Assembly (NCBI GenBank): GCA_903813345.2
Contig: CAIIXF020000003.1
Location: 2,074,109-2,138,108, forward strand
DNA length: 64,000 nt
Direction of reading: 5' to 3'
Source of the DNA: Owenia fusiformis
Lineage: Eukaryota; Annelida; Polychaeta; Sabellida; Oweniidae
How positions within the stretch are numbered: position 1 is the first letter of the stretch; every line of letters starts with the position of its first letter. Under the pieces are notes generated by a model. That model made no database searches. It saw only the letters and a program-made list of their open reading frames with translations, and had not been told where the DNA came from. The position numbers and the translations under genes are program-made. This document shows positions 1 through 13,800 of this stretch, piece by piece.

Positions 1-842
1 AGTGAAGTGGAAAAACTTTTCAGTTCAGTTCAGTTTAATATACTCCATCCATACAGTATACTCCATATTAATAAGAACTGGCCAGATACGGTAATTTATT
101 TTCATTTGAATTTCACAATTATTATAGCATTTTCTGAAAGTTGAGAAAATAAAGTAGTCTATGTATGCTCACTATCTTGGTTGGCGCACCTTATAGTCTA
201 ACATATTTTTGAATTAGTATTTTGCATTATACTCTCGTTAAAATCACTGTTTTTATAAAATTATAGCGTTGAAAGAGCTAGAAAAATACACTGTTTATTT
301 ACTGCATTAGTATTTATTCTTATTCCACACAATATCATAGAATGTACATCATCAAATTTACTTAATTTTCTCTGCCAGAATCGGAATGCATGTAAATGTA
401 GCTTTAGTCCCATATGAGATGTATACTGTACTTATTTATTATGTGTACCAATTTTACAACTGAAATGTGAGAACAATTTTACCAAGATTCATAATCAACA
501 CAATGTTTCTCAAAAAAATAATTTAGAACACAGTTTTATCCTTCCTGAAAATCCTTTCTTTGTCATGATTTCTCTGATTTTTCTTGACAAGTCAAACAAT
601 TACTTCACATTTCTGTTTTGTTATTGGTGCACACAATCCCCCTGGGCTTATAATGGAATGATTATTAAATATTGTTAATATTATTTTTTCTTCAATTTTC
701 TTTAGTTTTAGGTGTCACCAATAGGTGGGTGACTCACCTGGTGTATTTGATATCCATGTTTAGGGCCATTTATGAATATATATGTGTCATGTTTAATAGT
801 AGAATGTACATGTATGTAGAAGTGTATACCATGTTGATCATA
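1..842. other. No gene recognised; likely LPCAT 5' intron
   Basis: AT-rich sequence without a coding segment I can tie to a family. The acyltransferase exon at 1858 lacks the N-terminal membrane part of the protein, so this stretch is probably intron between that exon and 5' exons lying before the window. The short open frame at 672-968 has no recognisable features. Confidence 0.5.
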
Positions 843-1403
843 CAGGGTGGTAAAAAAAACGGAAACCCTGCATTTTCCTCATATCTTTGTCATTTTAAGA
901 AATTACTCCCTGATATTTCACACATTTGTAAATCATTCAATTTCCTACTACCCTACCATATTTCATGACCATCAGACTGATAGTCACAATTTTACAGCAC
1001 TTTGAACAACATGCTTCAGGTTTGGCCATCATCGCGCTGGAGGCTAACCTGCACAGTTGTCAATGATCCAAATGCATTTCTCAGCAGGTTTGGCCTGAAT
1101 GATACAGATGATCTCACTTTTGATGTCTGCAATTGTCCTAAGGTCTTATACACTCTATCTCTGCCATATTCCAATAGGTAGGGACATTTTGGATGACATG
1201 TGCAGGTTGGTCTACAGCGCAATAGTGGCCACTGGGAATGTTCTTTAAAGTGCTGTAACACTGTGACTATCAATCTGATGATCATGAAATAGGGTAGGCA
1301 AATAGGAAATTGAGTGATGTACAAATGTGCAAAGTTATTTCTTAAAATGACAAAGATATTAGGAAAACGGTGTTAAGGTTTCCAGTTTTTTTTGACCACC
1401 CTG
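843..1403. mobile_element. Mariner-like MITE with long TIRs
   Basis: The ends read CAGGGTGGTAAAAAAAACGG and, on the other strand, CAGGGTGGTCAAAAAAAACT. Each end is flanked by TA, the target duplication used by Tc1/mariner elements. The inverted repeat continues inward for roughly 170 bp per arm. In the middle, the minus strand keeps fragments resembling the C-terminal tail of a mariner-type transposase (a segment starting TIADIKSEI), but it is broken by stops. Most likely a deleted, non-autonomous copy; the transposase similarity is from memory and is the weaker part. Confidence 0.75.
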
Positions 1404-1857
1404 TACTTAAAATTGAAAGAAAATTCAATGAAATGAAGTATTTATTGGACATTTTAGAGAAAACATCTATGATATAAACATGGCACTCATATACGACCCT
1501 AGAATAAAATACATGTTCAGGGCCAACCACAAAATGGTGGAACAGAAAGGAATGAAGTCAAAATTTGGTCATCAGAATTAGAGAAATCTAGTTTTATTGA
1601 GCCAATTGGTGAATTTCTAGATTTTATTTGAAATTACAAAGATGATGCTTTAATTTTTTTGTTAAAATCTCTTTTCCAAATACTCTGCAACTTTATTTGG
1701 TAATTTCTCACTAATGACATTCTGTTTGCGACCAGCCCTCATTCGAATTCCAATGACCTTATTTGGATTAAGTGAATATATATGCTCCTAACAACTTGCT
1801 TGCTTTGCATCAAATGTTGTATGACATACGTAGCTATTAGTGCACATTTTTTATTAG

Positions 1858-4800
1858 AGCCATGCGTGTTCCGTTGCGATTCATGGGCCGAACTATGTTT
1901 TTCATCTTTGGATTCCACTGGGTGCGGGTCAAAGGCATCCAAGCTAGCGCAAAAGAGGCACAAATCCTGATCAGCGCCCCTCATTCGTCGTTCATGGATG
2001 TTATTGTGCTGTTCATAAGTGGTCTCTGCAGTGGGGTCTCGAGGATTGAGAATTCCCAGGCTCCTGTGCTTGGAAGTATGTTTCAGTTTGGTTGCATATG
2101 TGATTCGTTATATTGACATTAATCACTTAATGAGGGTCTTAAAGTGCAGCTGTACTCTATATGAAATGTACCATTCTGAAATGTACCATTATAAAATATA
2201 CCATTCTGGAATTACTATATTCACTAGAAAATATGCAAAAAATGTGTGAGCCCTGAATATTGATAATTATAACAAAATATTCGGACCATTGTTATATCCA
2301 CTTTGCATTTTTGGCATAGTATAATACAGGGTATACGTGTACTTACAAATCTCATCATTTGGATTACAAAAATGAAATTAGACCTGGAGAAATATTTAAA
2401 TAGAAAATTGATAAAGTTATAAAAATAGCTAAATCTGCTTTGTTTGTACTTTCGAATGGGTACAGCTACTTTCCCTCAGACTCATAGTCTATAGATTTGT
2501 GATTTGTGTTTCGATTTCATCTGTTCTGTGTTTCTGTACTAATCATGTTATTGATTAGACTTAACTTAGATAAGTACATCCATTTCCCAAATTCTAAACT
2601 TGATCTGATATTGAAGTAGATAACTGCACATCTCAAACATTCTGGATATAATGCCCTTGTATATACATAATGCCCTTGTATATACATAATGCCCTTGTAT
2701 ATACATAATGCCCTTGTATATACATAATGCCCTACTTCTTGCATTAATGTCTTCTCTCGATCTCAGTCTCTCATTCTCATATATTTGAAAAAACATGAAT
2801 CAGTTGAACAATTATATCTCTTAATTTGATAAAAGTAAGATATAGGGACTTTCTTACTCAATCAAAAGGAAATTCAAAGTTGAGAATACATCAAACATAC
2901 TACAGTAAAACTATAGATGAAATACACTTATTGCGTTTAAACACTCATTTTCTGATGCCATACACTCATTGTCTGATGTTTTACACTCATCGTCTGATGT
3001 TATACACTCATTGTCTGATGTTATGCACTTTTTGTCTGATGGTATACACTCATTGTCTGATGTTATACACTCATTGTCTGATGTTATGCTGACTTTTTGT
3101 CTGATGGTATACACTCATTGTCTGATGTTATACACTCATTGTCTGATGTCATACACTCATTATTTTATGCCAATGCACTCATTGACTGATATTATACACT
3201 CATTGTCTGATGTCATGCATTCATTGTCTGATGTCATACATTCATTATCTCATCATGCACTCATTGTCTGATGTCATACACTCAATATTTTGTCATGCAC
3301 TCATTGTCTGATGTTGTACACTCATTATCTCGTCATGCATTCATTGTCTGATGTCATACATTCATTATCTCATCATGCACTCATTGTCTGATGTCATACA
3401 CTCAATATCTTGTCATGCACTCATTGTCTGATGTTAAATTAACCAATTATTGAGCACACTCAAACTTATTTGTTCACCAGTCCGTCACTGAAAAAGTTAC
3501 AGATTTGGAATCACTTGAATTTTACATGCTTTCATGGCTAAAATCAACTTGGGTTTCTTTCAGTTCACTGAGGTTAATTCTTGGAAAAAAACATGATTCC
3601 ATCCTTCTCAGCAATGACCATATAAAGTCATGCATTTGACATTACACTTAATGATAAAACCATATATGGTCAATTGCAGACAATGCAATGAATGTACAAA
3701 GCAATTCATTTCAATGTTTGTAAACCTGATAGATACATTTGCTTTATCATAACATCCTTTGCTGTTTAAAAGTTGCATGTTGCTTACAATTTTTCTTTTG
3801 GGTTTGCTTTATTTCTTTTAACCATTACTTTTAGGGGTTTGTGGCTATCTTTGTTTTCTTTAGTCGCTATGACACTGCATGATAAAAGGTATGTACACAT
3901 AACAATAAATATTCTGCCGGACCTATATTTTTCAAACCCATTATGTTAAATCGATTAATTGTTGCTTTATATATGTTGTATCAATCACACAAAAAATAAG
4001 TATATAAAACCATATCAAAAAAGGTCCTTGTTAATAAAATGAACATGTTGTTTAAGTTTAAGTTGTTTAAGTTGTTTAATAGTCAGAAAGCACAAAGGCC
4101 ATTATTTGAGTGACATTAGTACAAAATTAGTTTCCACAATTCCACCCTATTATGTATTTTACTCAAAAAGTAGAATATGCATTTAATGTTTCTCAAATAT
4201 GCCTATATGTTGTGTTGATCACATGGCTTAGAGACAATTTGCTTACATCAACCAGAAATATTAAGGGGGCATACGCTCAAGGGGTCATCTTTTATGTATA
4301 CATGCTTTCAATCACTGCAACTCTTTTCATTCACAATTTCAAAATGTTGAACATATACTTGGGTCTCTGTATTTCCTTTTTGCTAGTTACACCCCCAATC
4401 AATGCAATCCACACTCTGCACTCTCAAATCACGGTACTGTATGGTACATTAAGAGTTTATGGGAACATATGGTACCATTGGAGTATAGTGCCATACAGTG
4501 TTCACAGAACCATACGGTACCATATTTCGAGGTACTGTTCAGTACTGTATGGTACTGTTGCAGATTGGTTGTGTAGTTCGTAATTTTTGTCAGTCCAACA
4601 TTTTATAATTATTATCCCATCGAACGAAGTTCGGAGGGATATAGGGAACGCCTCCGTCCGTCCGTCCGTACGTACGTCCGTCCGTCCGTCCGTCCGTCTG
4701 TCCATCCGTCCGGGCAATAACTCAAATACCGTTGGCCCGATTTTGTTCATATTTTGTACACATATACCCTATGGGAGTAGAAGTTCTGCTCGAAAGCCGA

Positions 4801-7800
4801 TTTTCAAAATGGCCACTCATTTCAAAATGGCGGCCATTTTAGTGACGATTTTACAGTAATTTAGGTGCAATATGTAAAACTGTAATAGCAATATGTTTTA
4901 AATGTAAAAAAATTATAAAGGACATTAATAATGCTACAAATGTAGATATTAAAAAAGCACACGGCAGCCATCTTGAAAAATGGCGGTCTTTACTCGTCAT
5001 TTTACGATTTTTGCTGTAACTCAAAAAATAGTAGAGCGATTTTGTTCATATTTGGTGTGTGAATACTATAAGCATTGCACACTGTCTAAAGACACTTTTG
5101 GTAGAAGGCGGCCATTTTGAAAAATGGCCGCCATTTTAACGTATTTTACTATAACTCGAAAAGTAGTGGAGCGATTTTGTTCATATTTGGTATGTGAATA
5201 CTATAAGCATGGCACACTGTCCTATGACACTTTTGGTAGAAGGCGGCCATTTTGAAAACAATTTTGAAAAATGGCCGCCATTTTAACGTATTTTACTATA
5301 ACTCGAAAAGTAGTGGAGCGATTTTGTTCATATTTGGTATGTGAATACTATAAGCATGGTACACCGTCTATTTCTAATGACGCTTTTGGAAGAAGGTGGC
5401 CATTTTGAAAAATGGCCGCCATTTTAACGTATTTTACTATAACTCGAAAAGTAGTGGAGCGATTTTGTTCATATTTGATATGTGAATACTTTAAGCATGG
5501 CACATTGTCTAATAAAACTTTGGGGAGTAGTCGGCCATTTTGAAAAATGGCCACCATTTTTATGTGTGTTATTTTACAAGTACGTGTGCTATTTTTTATG
5601 ATATTTGTGCTTCGTTTGAAAAAATGCCAGCCATTTCTGTTCGATGGGATTCGCTACGCTTTGGCGTTGCCGTTGTTCTGGTTTCAAATTGTTTGATACA
5701 CCATTGTTGTTTGCTTTTGCTTGTTAACATTGCATGGTGTCAGTGGAGTTAGGTATGGTGTTAAAGTGTATCAAAATTGGATATCTTATATTTATGTGAT
5801 ATATCTAACACATAGAATAGCGTTTAGCAGAATACAATCCGTGTGATTTCATACACGGTTTGTTCCGAAGTTTGCACACTTTATGTTTGTAAAATCACAC
5901 TTGTACATGCGTATTTGTGTATGCATTGCTTAAAAATGACATCGAACACGGTACACAAGTCGAACAAATGCTTAAGCGGCTCGCACAAACGTTTTTCCCT
6001 TCACAAACCATGATGTGCCGATCACACACCTTGATGTACCAATCACACACCTTGATGTAACATAAATTGCTTTCTAGAGATGTTCGAGATTTTGTTCTAA
6101 ATCTCGCGTTACTTTTGCACTGAACGAAATAACACATCAGCGCGGCAAAAAGATAAAAAGATCTAGTTTGTAGTTTCTCAATAAATGGCCACTGTACGTC
6201 TCCCTAGCCTAGGGCCTAGGGTATCCTATTATATATTTTTAATTTAAAATTTACATTTTATAATATTTCAACGGAGGGCACCATATTGTAGAAACCAGGA
6301 TGTAAATATCACATGACTTAAATCTCGCACCCTTTGTGAAGTGCAACTTGTTTGTGACAGCCTATGCGAGCGGGAACCATCCTATGTGAGTTTGAACTAC
6401 AATCCGTGTGACATTTCAACATTGCTTTTGGATTTTGGAAAGTGATTGGAGTTAGTGCTAACTCTTTGTGTGACACTTGATACAACCAGTGCGTGTGTGA
6501 ATGAAAATAAGTTATGTAAGAAAATTAACAGTTGGTATAACATGGATTGAAAATGGCATACGATGATGCGAGTTTTGCATATAATGATGCGTATTTCGCA
6601 TAGTATGATGCGAGTTTCGAATCATATAGTTCGAGTATCGCATCATATAATTTGATTTTTCCCATACATCATGTTATGTCCAGTTTTGATACAAAATAAA
6701 TTCCATAGTTTAAGTGTCGTTAAATTTGTGGTAGATAAGCTTTAGAATTACGTTTTCTTGTAAATTTCTTTGTATAGCTGTATCTATTTTGTCTGTAATA
6801 TGTATATTTATCTATTTTGTCTGTTACTGGTGATGTTGTATTCTAGTTTGTACTCCATAATTCTATGAAATATTCATGACAAATTGTATATGAAAAAATG
6901 TTTGCTTTAATAACTAAAATGATCGTGTGATATATGAAATGGCAAATGCTTCCTTGTTTGTCTTTTATCTGGCATAAGAACTAAAACTAAACTCACAATG
7001 ATTTAATCTGCCAGAGACCACCAAAAGTGAACACGTCATTCAAAAACTTTTGGTACGTCAAATGGCTTTTAGACTGAACGTGATGTACTGTACAATAGAA
7101 TGTGCATAATATAGTAATTATCCAACATGTGTGCATGCAATTCCCGAATTCAATGAATGTACATTCTGATTTTAGCTTTGGTAGAGTTCACCCAACCAGT
7201 GTTAGTCTCAAGAGAAGATCCTGATTCAAGAGCAAATACGGTACGAGAAATCAAGAAACGTGCACAATCGGAAGGAAAATGGCCGCAGATCATGATCTTC
7301 CCAGAAGGCACTTGTACAAACAGGACGTGTCTCATAAACTTCAAACCAGGTAAGAATAAACTTCTAAATGTCAGAAGTATTGCTTCTTTTCTGTTTTGAA
7401 AAATGAAAAAGTCTCAAAGTTATGAATTGTATATTTCAATTGAAGAAGTAAGAACTTTAAAATTTCAATCCCTAAAAGTATTAAAGAAATTTTTCATGTT
7501 TTAGGTGGTTTTTACCCTGGAGTGCCAGTTCAACCAGTGTGTATACGTTATCCAAATAAATTAGATACAATAACATGGACTTGGAAGGATCCCAGTGCAC
7601 TAAAGATCATATATTTAAATATTCTATTTTCACTTTAAGGTGGTTTTTACCCTGGAGTGCCAGTTCAACCAGTGTGTATACGTTATCCAAATAAATTAGA
7701 TACAATAACATGGACTTGGGAGGGTCCTAGTGCTCTAAAGATCATATATTTGACACTATGCAACTTTCACAATAGCATAGAAGTAGAGGTAAGTTATCCA

Positions 7801-10800
7801 ATACTTTAAATTAGTTATCCCTTACCTTGAAGTAATTATTCCATACATAAAAGTAGTTGTCCTGTACTTTAATAAAGTTATTCATACTTAAAAATAAATA
7901 AGTTGACCCACACACTGATTTTAATTTACCATACTTTAAAGTAGTTATTTCATACTTTAAATAAGTTATTCCATACTTTAAAGAAGTTATTCCATACTTA
8001 AAAAAAGTTATTCCATACATTAAATAAGTTATTCCATTAACTTAATTTTGTATTTTTTCTATGATGAGTTTACGATGGCTGATAAACATATATGGCCCTT
8101 ATATGAAAGCTATAGAAATATGAAATTATACAGGTGCCTTTATGAATAACTATTTGGGGTCACGCCAGATATATGTGTAAATAATATTCCTTGATCATTG
8201 TTGTAACATAGGAGTTCGTTGTCATAGTAACAGAAAAATCATCCTCCGATCACAGGGCTTCAAAAGAATATCTTCTTTCTTTTTACCCCCTGCAATAAGC
8301 AGTTAACATTTCCTCGATTAGGAACTCGCAATTTGATCATTTATACGTCATCGGCGCATAATTAGATCACGTGATTTAGTTTAATCGGGTGCTTCCAAAT
8401 TGGTTATAGCAGGGAGGAAGAAGGATGTACGGACAAAGGAATTCTTGACTTCACGCTAGCTTTTGGTAATGGCCCCTGTGAATGTACATGTATTTATTTA
8501 CAATTTTTTACCTTTATTTTTAGTTTCTACCAGTTTATAAGCCTAATCAAGAAGAAAGAGAAAATCCAAAACTTTTTGCAGAAAATGTCCGAGAGTTAAT
8601 GTCTGAGTAAGTGAATAAATATATAAGCACTAGTGTCAAAAGGGAAAGGACTAAAAGTTGTAATGGAACTTAACAAGAAAAAGCAAACTCTAAGTGCATA
8701 CCAGTTAAGAAAAACAAACCCCATATACACGCCCGGTGATCGTGAATATGGGACGGAGGGGGGAGCAGGCAATTTCTGCTAGGAAATTCAACAAATCTGG
8801 AAGATTTATTTTTTCAAGAAAAAAGTTTACTATTGAATTGCTAAATGGATAGGCGCACAGTATGGTAGAATATGTTAGGTTTTCTGGGATTTTTTCTGAA
8901 ACGATACGCATCTAAGGTATGAGATCTATTAAAAAAGGCGCAAGGCCATCAACAGGCACAAATCAACGTTTTTGCTATAAATTAAGCAACGATGGTCTGG
9001 ACGACCTGTAATAAATACTTGAAAGTGATGTTATCATAACTAAATTAATGCCATTGCTGAATTTATAAAATAAGTTTCCATATGTGAAATAAAAAATAAT
9101 CGAAAATAATGAATTTGGGACGGAGGGGGGGAGGGGACGGAGGGGGGGGAGCAATATGTATATAAGACATGATTAGAGATGTTTCGCGACTTTAAGTCCT
9201 TTCACTCCAAATGTCCCCATTTTTCAGTCTCCAGGGGTATATCATCCAGTTTCTTACTAAGTTAATGAGTTCATTTTTCAAATACAAGAATTCGTGTGAA
9301 GTTGCTTCACTTTATAGAATTATTACTCCCCCCCCCTCCGTCCCCTCCCCCCTCCGTCCCATTTTAATTATTTTCGATTATTTTTTATTTTACGTATGGA
9401 AACTTATTTTATAAATTCAGCAATGACATTAATTTAGTTATGATAACATCACTTACAAGTATTTATTACAGGTCGTGTAGTCCATTGTTGCTTGATTTAT
9501 AGCAAAAACTTTGACTTTTGCACGTTGGTTGCGTTGCGCCTTTTTTAATAGATCTTATATCTTAAAAGAGTATCGGTTGAAAAATAATCCTAGAATACCT
9601 AACATATTTTATCATACCGTGCGCTTATTCAATTTGCAATTAAATCGTAAACTCTGTCTTGAAAAAATAATTTTACCAGATTTGTTGAATTTTCTAGCGG
9701 AAATTGCCTGCTCCCCCCCTCCGTCCCATTTTCACGATCACCGGGTGTGATATAGCCCGAAACCATGATCTAACGTGAAAAGAAACAATGTCTAATACCC
9801 CCTACAATCCAAGACCAGAAGACCAAGGGACATTTCATTCATACTGAAGTCAATAAGATATTTTCCAAATCAAAAACCAAACATGAAATATTTTTTCAAT
9901 CATTCTTTTAGCATCCCTTTTTAAAAAGATTAATATAATTAAATTAAGATTTCAAATCAAATTATGAATTTTGGGTGTGCTTTATTGATTTCTATGCTAA
10001 TTTAGCAAAAGCATACACAAATAAGATACATTTAAAATATGTACTTCAAACATAAATACCAAACATTTGACATATGATCACACAAAAAAAGTAAATTTTT
10101 TTTAATATTAATAACTTTATTTTTCACATACAAACGACAAACATTTAAAATATTTTCACACTCAAATGCCAAACACTTGAAATATTTTCACACATTTATA
10201 CCTATCATCTGTTATAATGTTCTAGGTCATTAGGAATTCCAGTGACTGATCACACATACGAAGACTGTAGGCTTATGATGTATGCAGAGCGCCACAATGT
10301 CCCAGCCGCCATGGGTCTTATAGAGTTTAGAAAAATAAGCAAGAAATTAGGGTAAGAATATTAGAGTAACTATGAGTATTAGTTTCTTTGTGTCACTACC
10401 AAAAGTGGTGACATATTGTTATAGTCTCCAACTTTTTATGGATGGTGTTTTGCAGTTGACATTTCGCAATAAGCGTTCCGACCATTCGGCATTTGGTGGT
10501 CAGTAAATTGCAGGTGGTGACACTTTGCATGTTAATTTCACAGGGTATGTACCAAATTAAGCGTGACAGTTGATTGCGCAGAGTACGGTACAACACAAGG
10601 GTGATGAAATTTGAGAAAACTGATGTTTTCATCGATTCAGAAAGGTCCGGTTGAATATCTAGATATTTTTATATGTAAATGTCTGTAACAACCTCCTAGA
10701 CAGTGAACTTCACAGTGAATTTCATAGTTATTACCTACACAAACTCTGAATGTAGTTACTGTATTTCGCACGGGTTAGATACGATATAACACAATTCCTT

Positions 10801-13800
10801 TTGTTGTATCTGACCGTTACTGCGTGTTATACCTGTATACTTCATTTCGAGTTCATTTGAAATTTGTCTAGGATGTTATTACAGATATTTACATTTAGAA
10901 ATATCTAGAAAATCTTTCTGAAATGATGAAAACACCTGTTTGCTCACGTTTCATCATCCTCGTGTTGTACCGTACCAGGCATGTTAAACTGTCACGTGTC
11001 ACACTTATTTGGTATGTACCCTGTGTTTTTAGAAAAGAATTGAGAGAGGCATATGATTGCGGTTGTATTGTCAAAATACATTTCACTTTGATATACGGTG
11101 CTAACGACCGTTATTTTGAATTTCTGACTTTCTAGATGTTTAAAAATCAAGGATTGCGAGTCTCATACTGCACCGTTTTTCTTCAAACTTGTTCCATTCA
11201 GAGCATAACAAAGTTAATACCGCGTAATACTCATTTTTACATCTTATGGCAGGCTACAATACTGCCAGATGTTATCTCAAGTCAGCTGTGCATGATGGAT
11301 TTTCATGAAAACTTAAACATTTCTCTTCTCAATAGTACCATTAAGTAGCATTGCTTTCCCCACATTGAAATCTCTCGGTGCAACACCCTCATGTATTTCA
11401 TAAAACCAAAATGTTCCTGGATTCAATTTGATGTCCCTCCTAAAATGTTACGACGAAAAAAGTGAAATCCTATAATTAAATATTGGGCCAAAAAAAATAA
11501 ATTGAAAATGTTTCACAAAACTTTCAAAATTCTTAATGTACTGAAAAAATATCAAAAAAATAAGTAGTTTGGACAGATTGGACTTTTCTGTGATTTTACT
11601 GAGCCAACCTTTCTACGATTTACCGATTGTACTTTTCTGATTTCAGATTGGACTTTGACAATCTCAAAGAACTTTTGAATCAGTTCATCAGCATATGTAA
11701 AAACAAGGAACACATCACAAAGGAGGAGTTTGCAGAGTATCTTGGAGTGCCTATCTCTGATACACTTACACAAATGTTTGATATGTACGATAGGGTAAGT
11801 CCTTTTTTCAAGATTAAGATTTAGGGTAAGTCCTCTTTTCAACATTAAATTTGTTATTGTGGATTAACCTCTTGAGATCCAGAGATTCTGAGATTCATTT
11901 GAAACCAGAGAATTTTTCATTTTTGCCAGCTTTTGACACTTTACTACATATACAACATACATATAAGCAGATGACGCTCAATTTAGTAAAATTAGTCGGA
12001 AGAGATCATTTCTACTCATTTTGTAACACATTTTGTGTAAATTGGTTGAAAATTGTTCAAATTAGAGCACAATCTTGTCACTATGGGCTTCAAGGTTATT
12101 TCTAAGGTAACAAATCTCGTTATCCTGTGAAGTCAAGAGTTTAAGTACTGTTCATAAACTGAGATGTTTAATATTTTATGATGATAATGTTACAACTACC
12201 AGTTATAATTGGAGTAATCTCTAAAACTTGAACCACATGATTAGAATGTTACTATAAACTGAATACATAAGTACAACATGACTATAATATAATTTTATCA
12301 TTTTCGTAAAGCATTTCTAATGTATTTTACAGCTCATGGTTAATTCCTTTTCTTATGTGAAGATGATTCAGTTTATATTGCAGTCTTTCAAACTTTACAT
12401 GGGACCTTTAAAGGCATAAATTCATTCACTGATAAAGAAGCAATTTTGAAACATTTTAGATTTTGATTCACTAACAATTTTTGAGCTTTTAGATCCATTT
12501 GTAATGGTGTGGGTGAGTTGCATGTAGAACTCAATGTTCATCATCATCAAATGATAATAATTTTACATGAAGCCATTTTCACAGTGAGGCATCATCATCA
12601 CTCCCTGCATGTGATACAGATGGAGTCTGATCATTTTTTCCAAAATTAAAACTGAAATTAATTGATTTAATATGTCCGTCTTCTCCGTCTTCTTTCTTTG
12701 CATCTGGGTCCAGTTTTGGTGAGAGATCATCATCATTCTCTGTATGTAGTTCTTTCGCCTTGCTCTCAACATCTTTTCCAAATTCCAAATTGAAATTTTT
12801 TGGTTGGATTTGTCCATCTTCTTTCTGAACAGTAGGATCACACTTTGGTGAGAGATTACCATCACTCTCTGCCTTTGATACATTTGCCTTGGTCTCGTTT
12901 ACTTTTCCAAAATTAAAATTGAAATATGGAGATTGGATTTGTCCATCTTCTTTCTGAACAGTAGGATCACACTTTGGTGAGAGATTACCATCACTCTCTG
13001 CCTTTGATACATTTGCCTTGGTCTCGTTTACTTTTCCAAAATTAAAATTGAAATATGGGGATTGGATTTGTCCATCTTCTTTCTGAACAGTAGGATCATG
13101 CTTTGGTGAGAGATCACCATCACCCTCTGCCTTTGACACATTTGCCTTGGTCTCATTTACTTTTCCAAAATTAAAATTGAAATATGGGGATTGGATTTGT
13201 CCATCTTCTTTCTGAACAGTAGGATCATCACTCTCTGCATCTGATTCTTTTGTTTTGCTCTTATCAGTTTTTCCAAAAGCAAAACTGAAATTATGGGATT
13301 TATTATGTCTGTCCTCTTTCTTAACAGTAGGGTCCAGCTTTGGTGAGAGATCATTATCACTCTCTGCATCTGATTCTTTTGTTTTGCTCATATCAATTTT
13401 TCCATAATCAAAACTGAAAATTGGATGTGGTTTGTGATCTTTCTTTTGTTGAACCTTTCCAATCCGTAATTTGTCATTTCGATGCTTCTTTTTTCTATCT
13501 TGGTTCTTACTAGTAAAGTCAAATAGTGGTGCTGGACCATCAGTTCTTGTTGCTTCTTGAACTTCTTTCTTTTCTATAGCAGCGGTTCCAAATTCAATCC
13601 CGTCTTCATCACTTTTGCCTTCTATTACTTGGAAGTGAATCTTATCTTTGAAAGTTGCATTCGGTTCTTTTGACCACTCCTCAGACTTCTGGTTGACCTG
13701 GTCGCCAAGATCAGCTATTTCTACTGGATGACCATGGTCCACCATAGTTCGGTATTTCCCAATTTGACTCTCAATGATGGCCTTCTGTAGCTCCAAATGA

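Noticed and set aside
3838-3890. Possible extra LPCAT exon between two AG/GT-like sites
   Set aside because: The neighbouring exons at 2075 and 7176 already join in phase and match the family without a gap, so nothing is missing here.
4152-4583. 143-codon plus-strand open frame
   Set aside because: Composition is that of AT-rich intron. It ends in GGTAC-type repeats, has no family match, and lies within the LPCAT intron.
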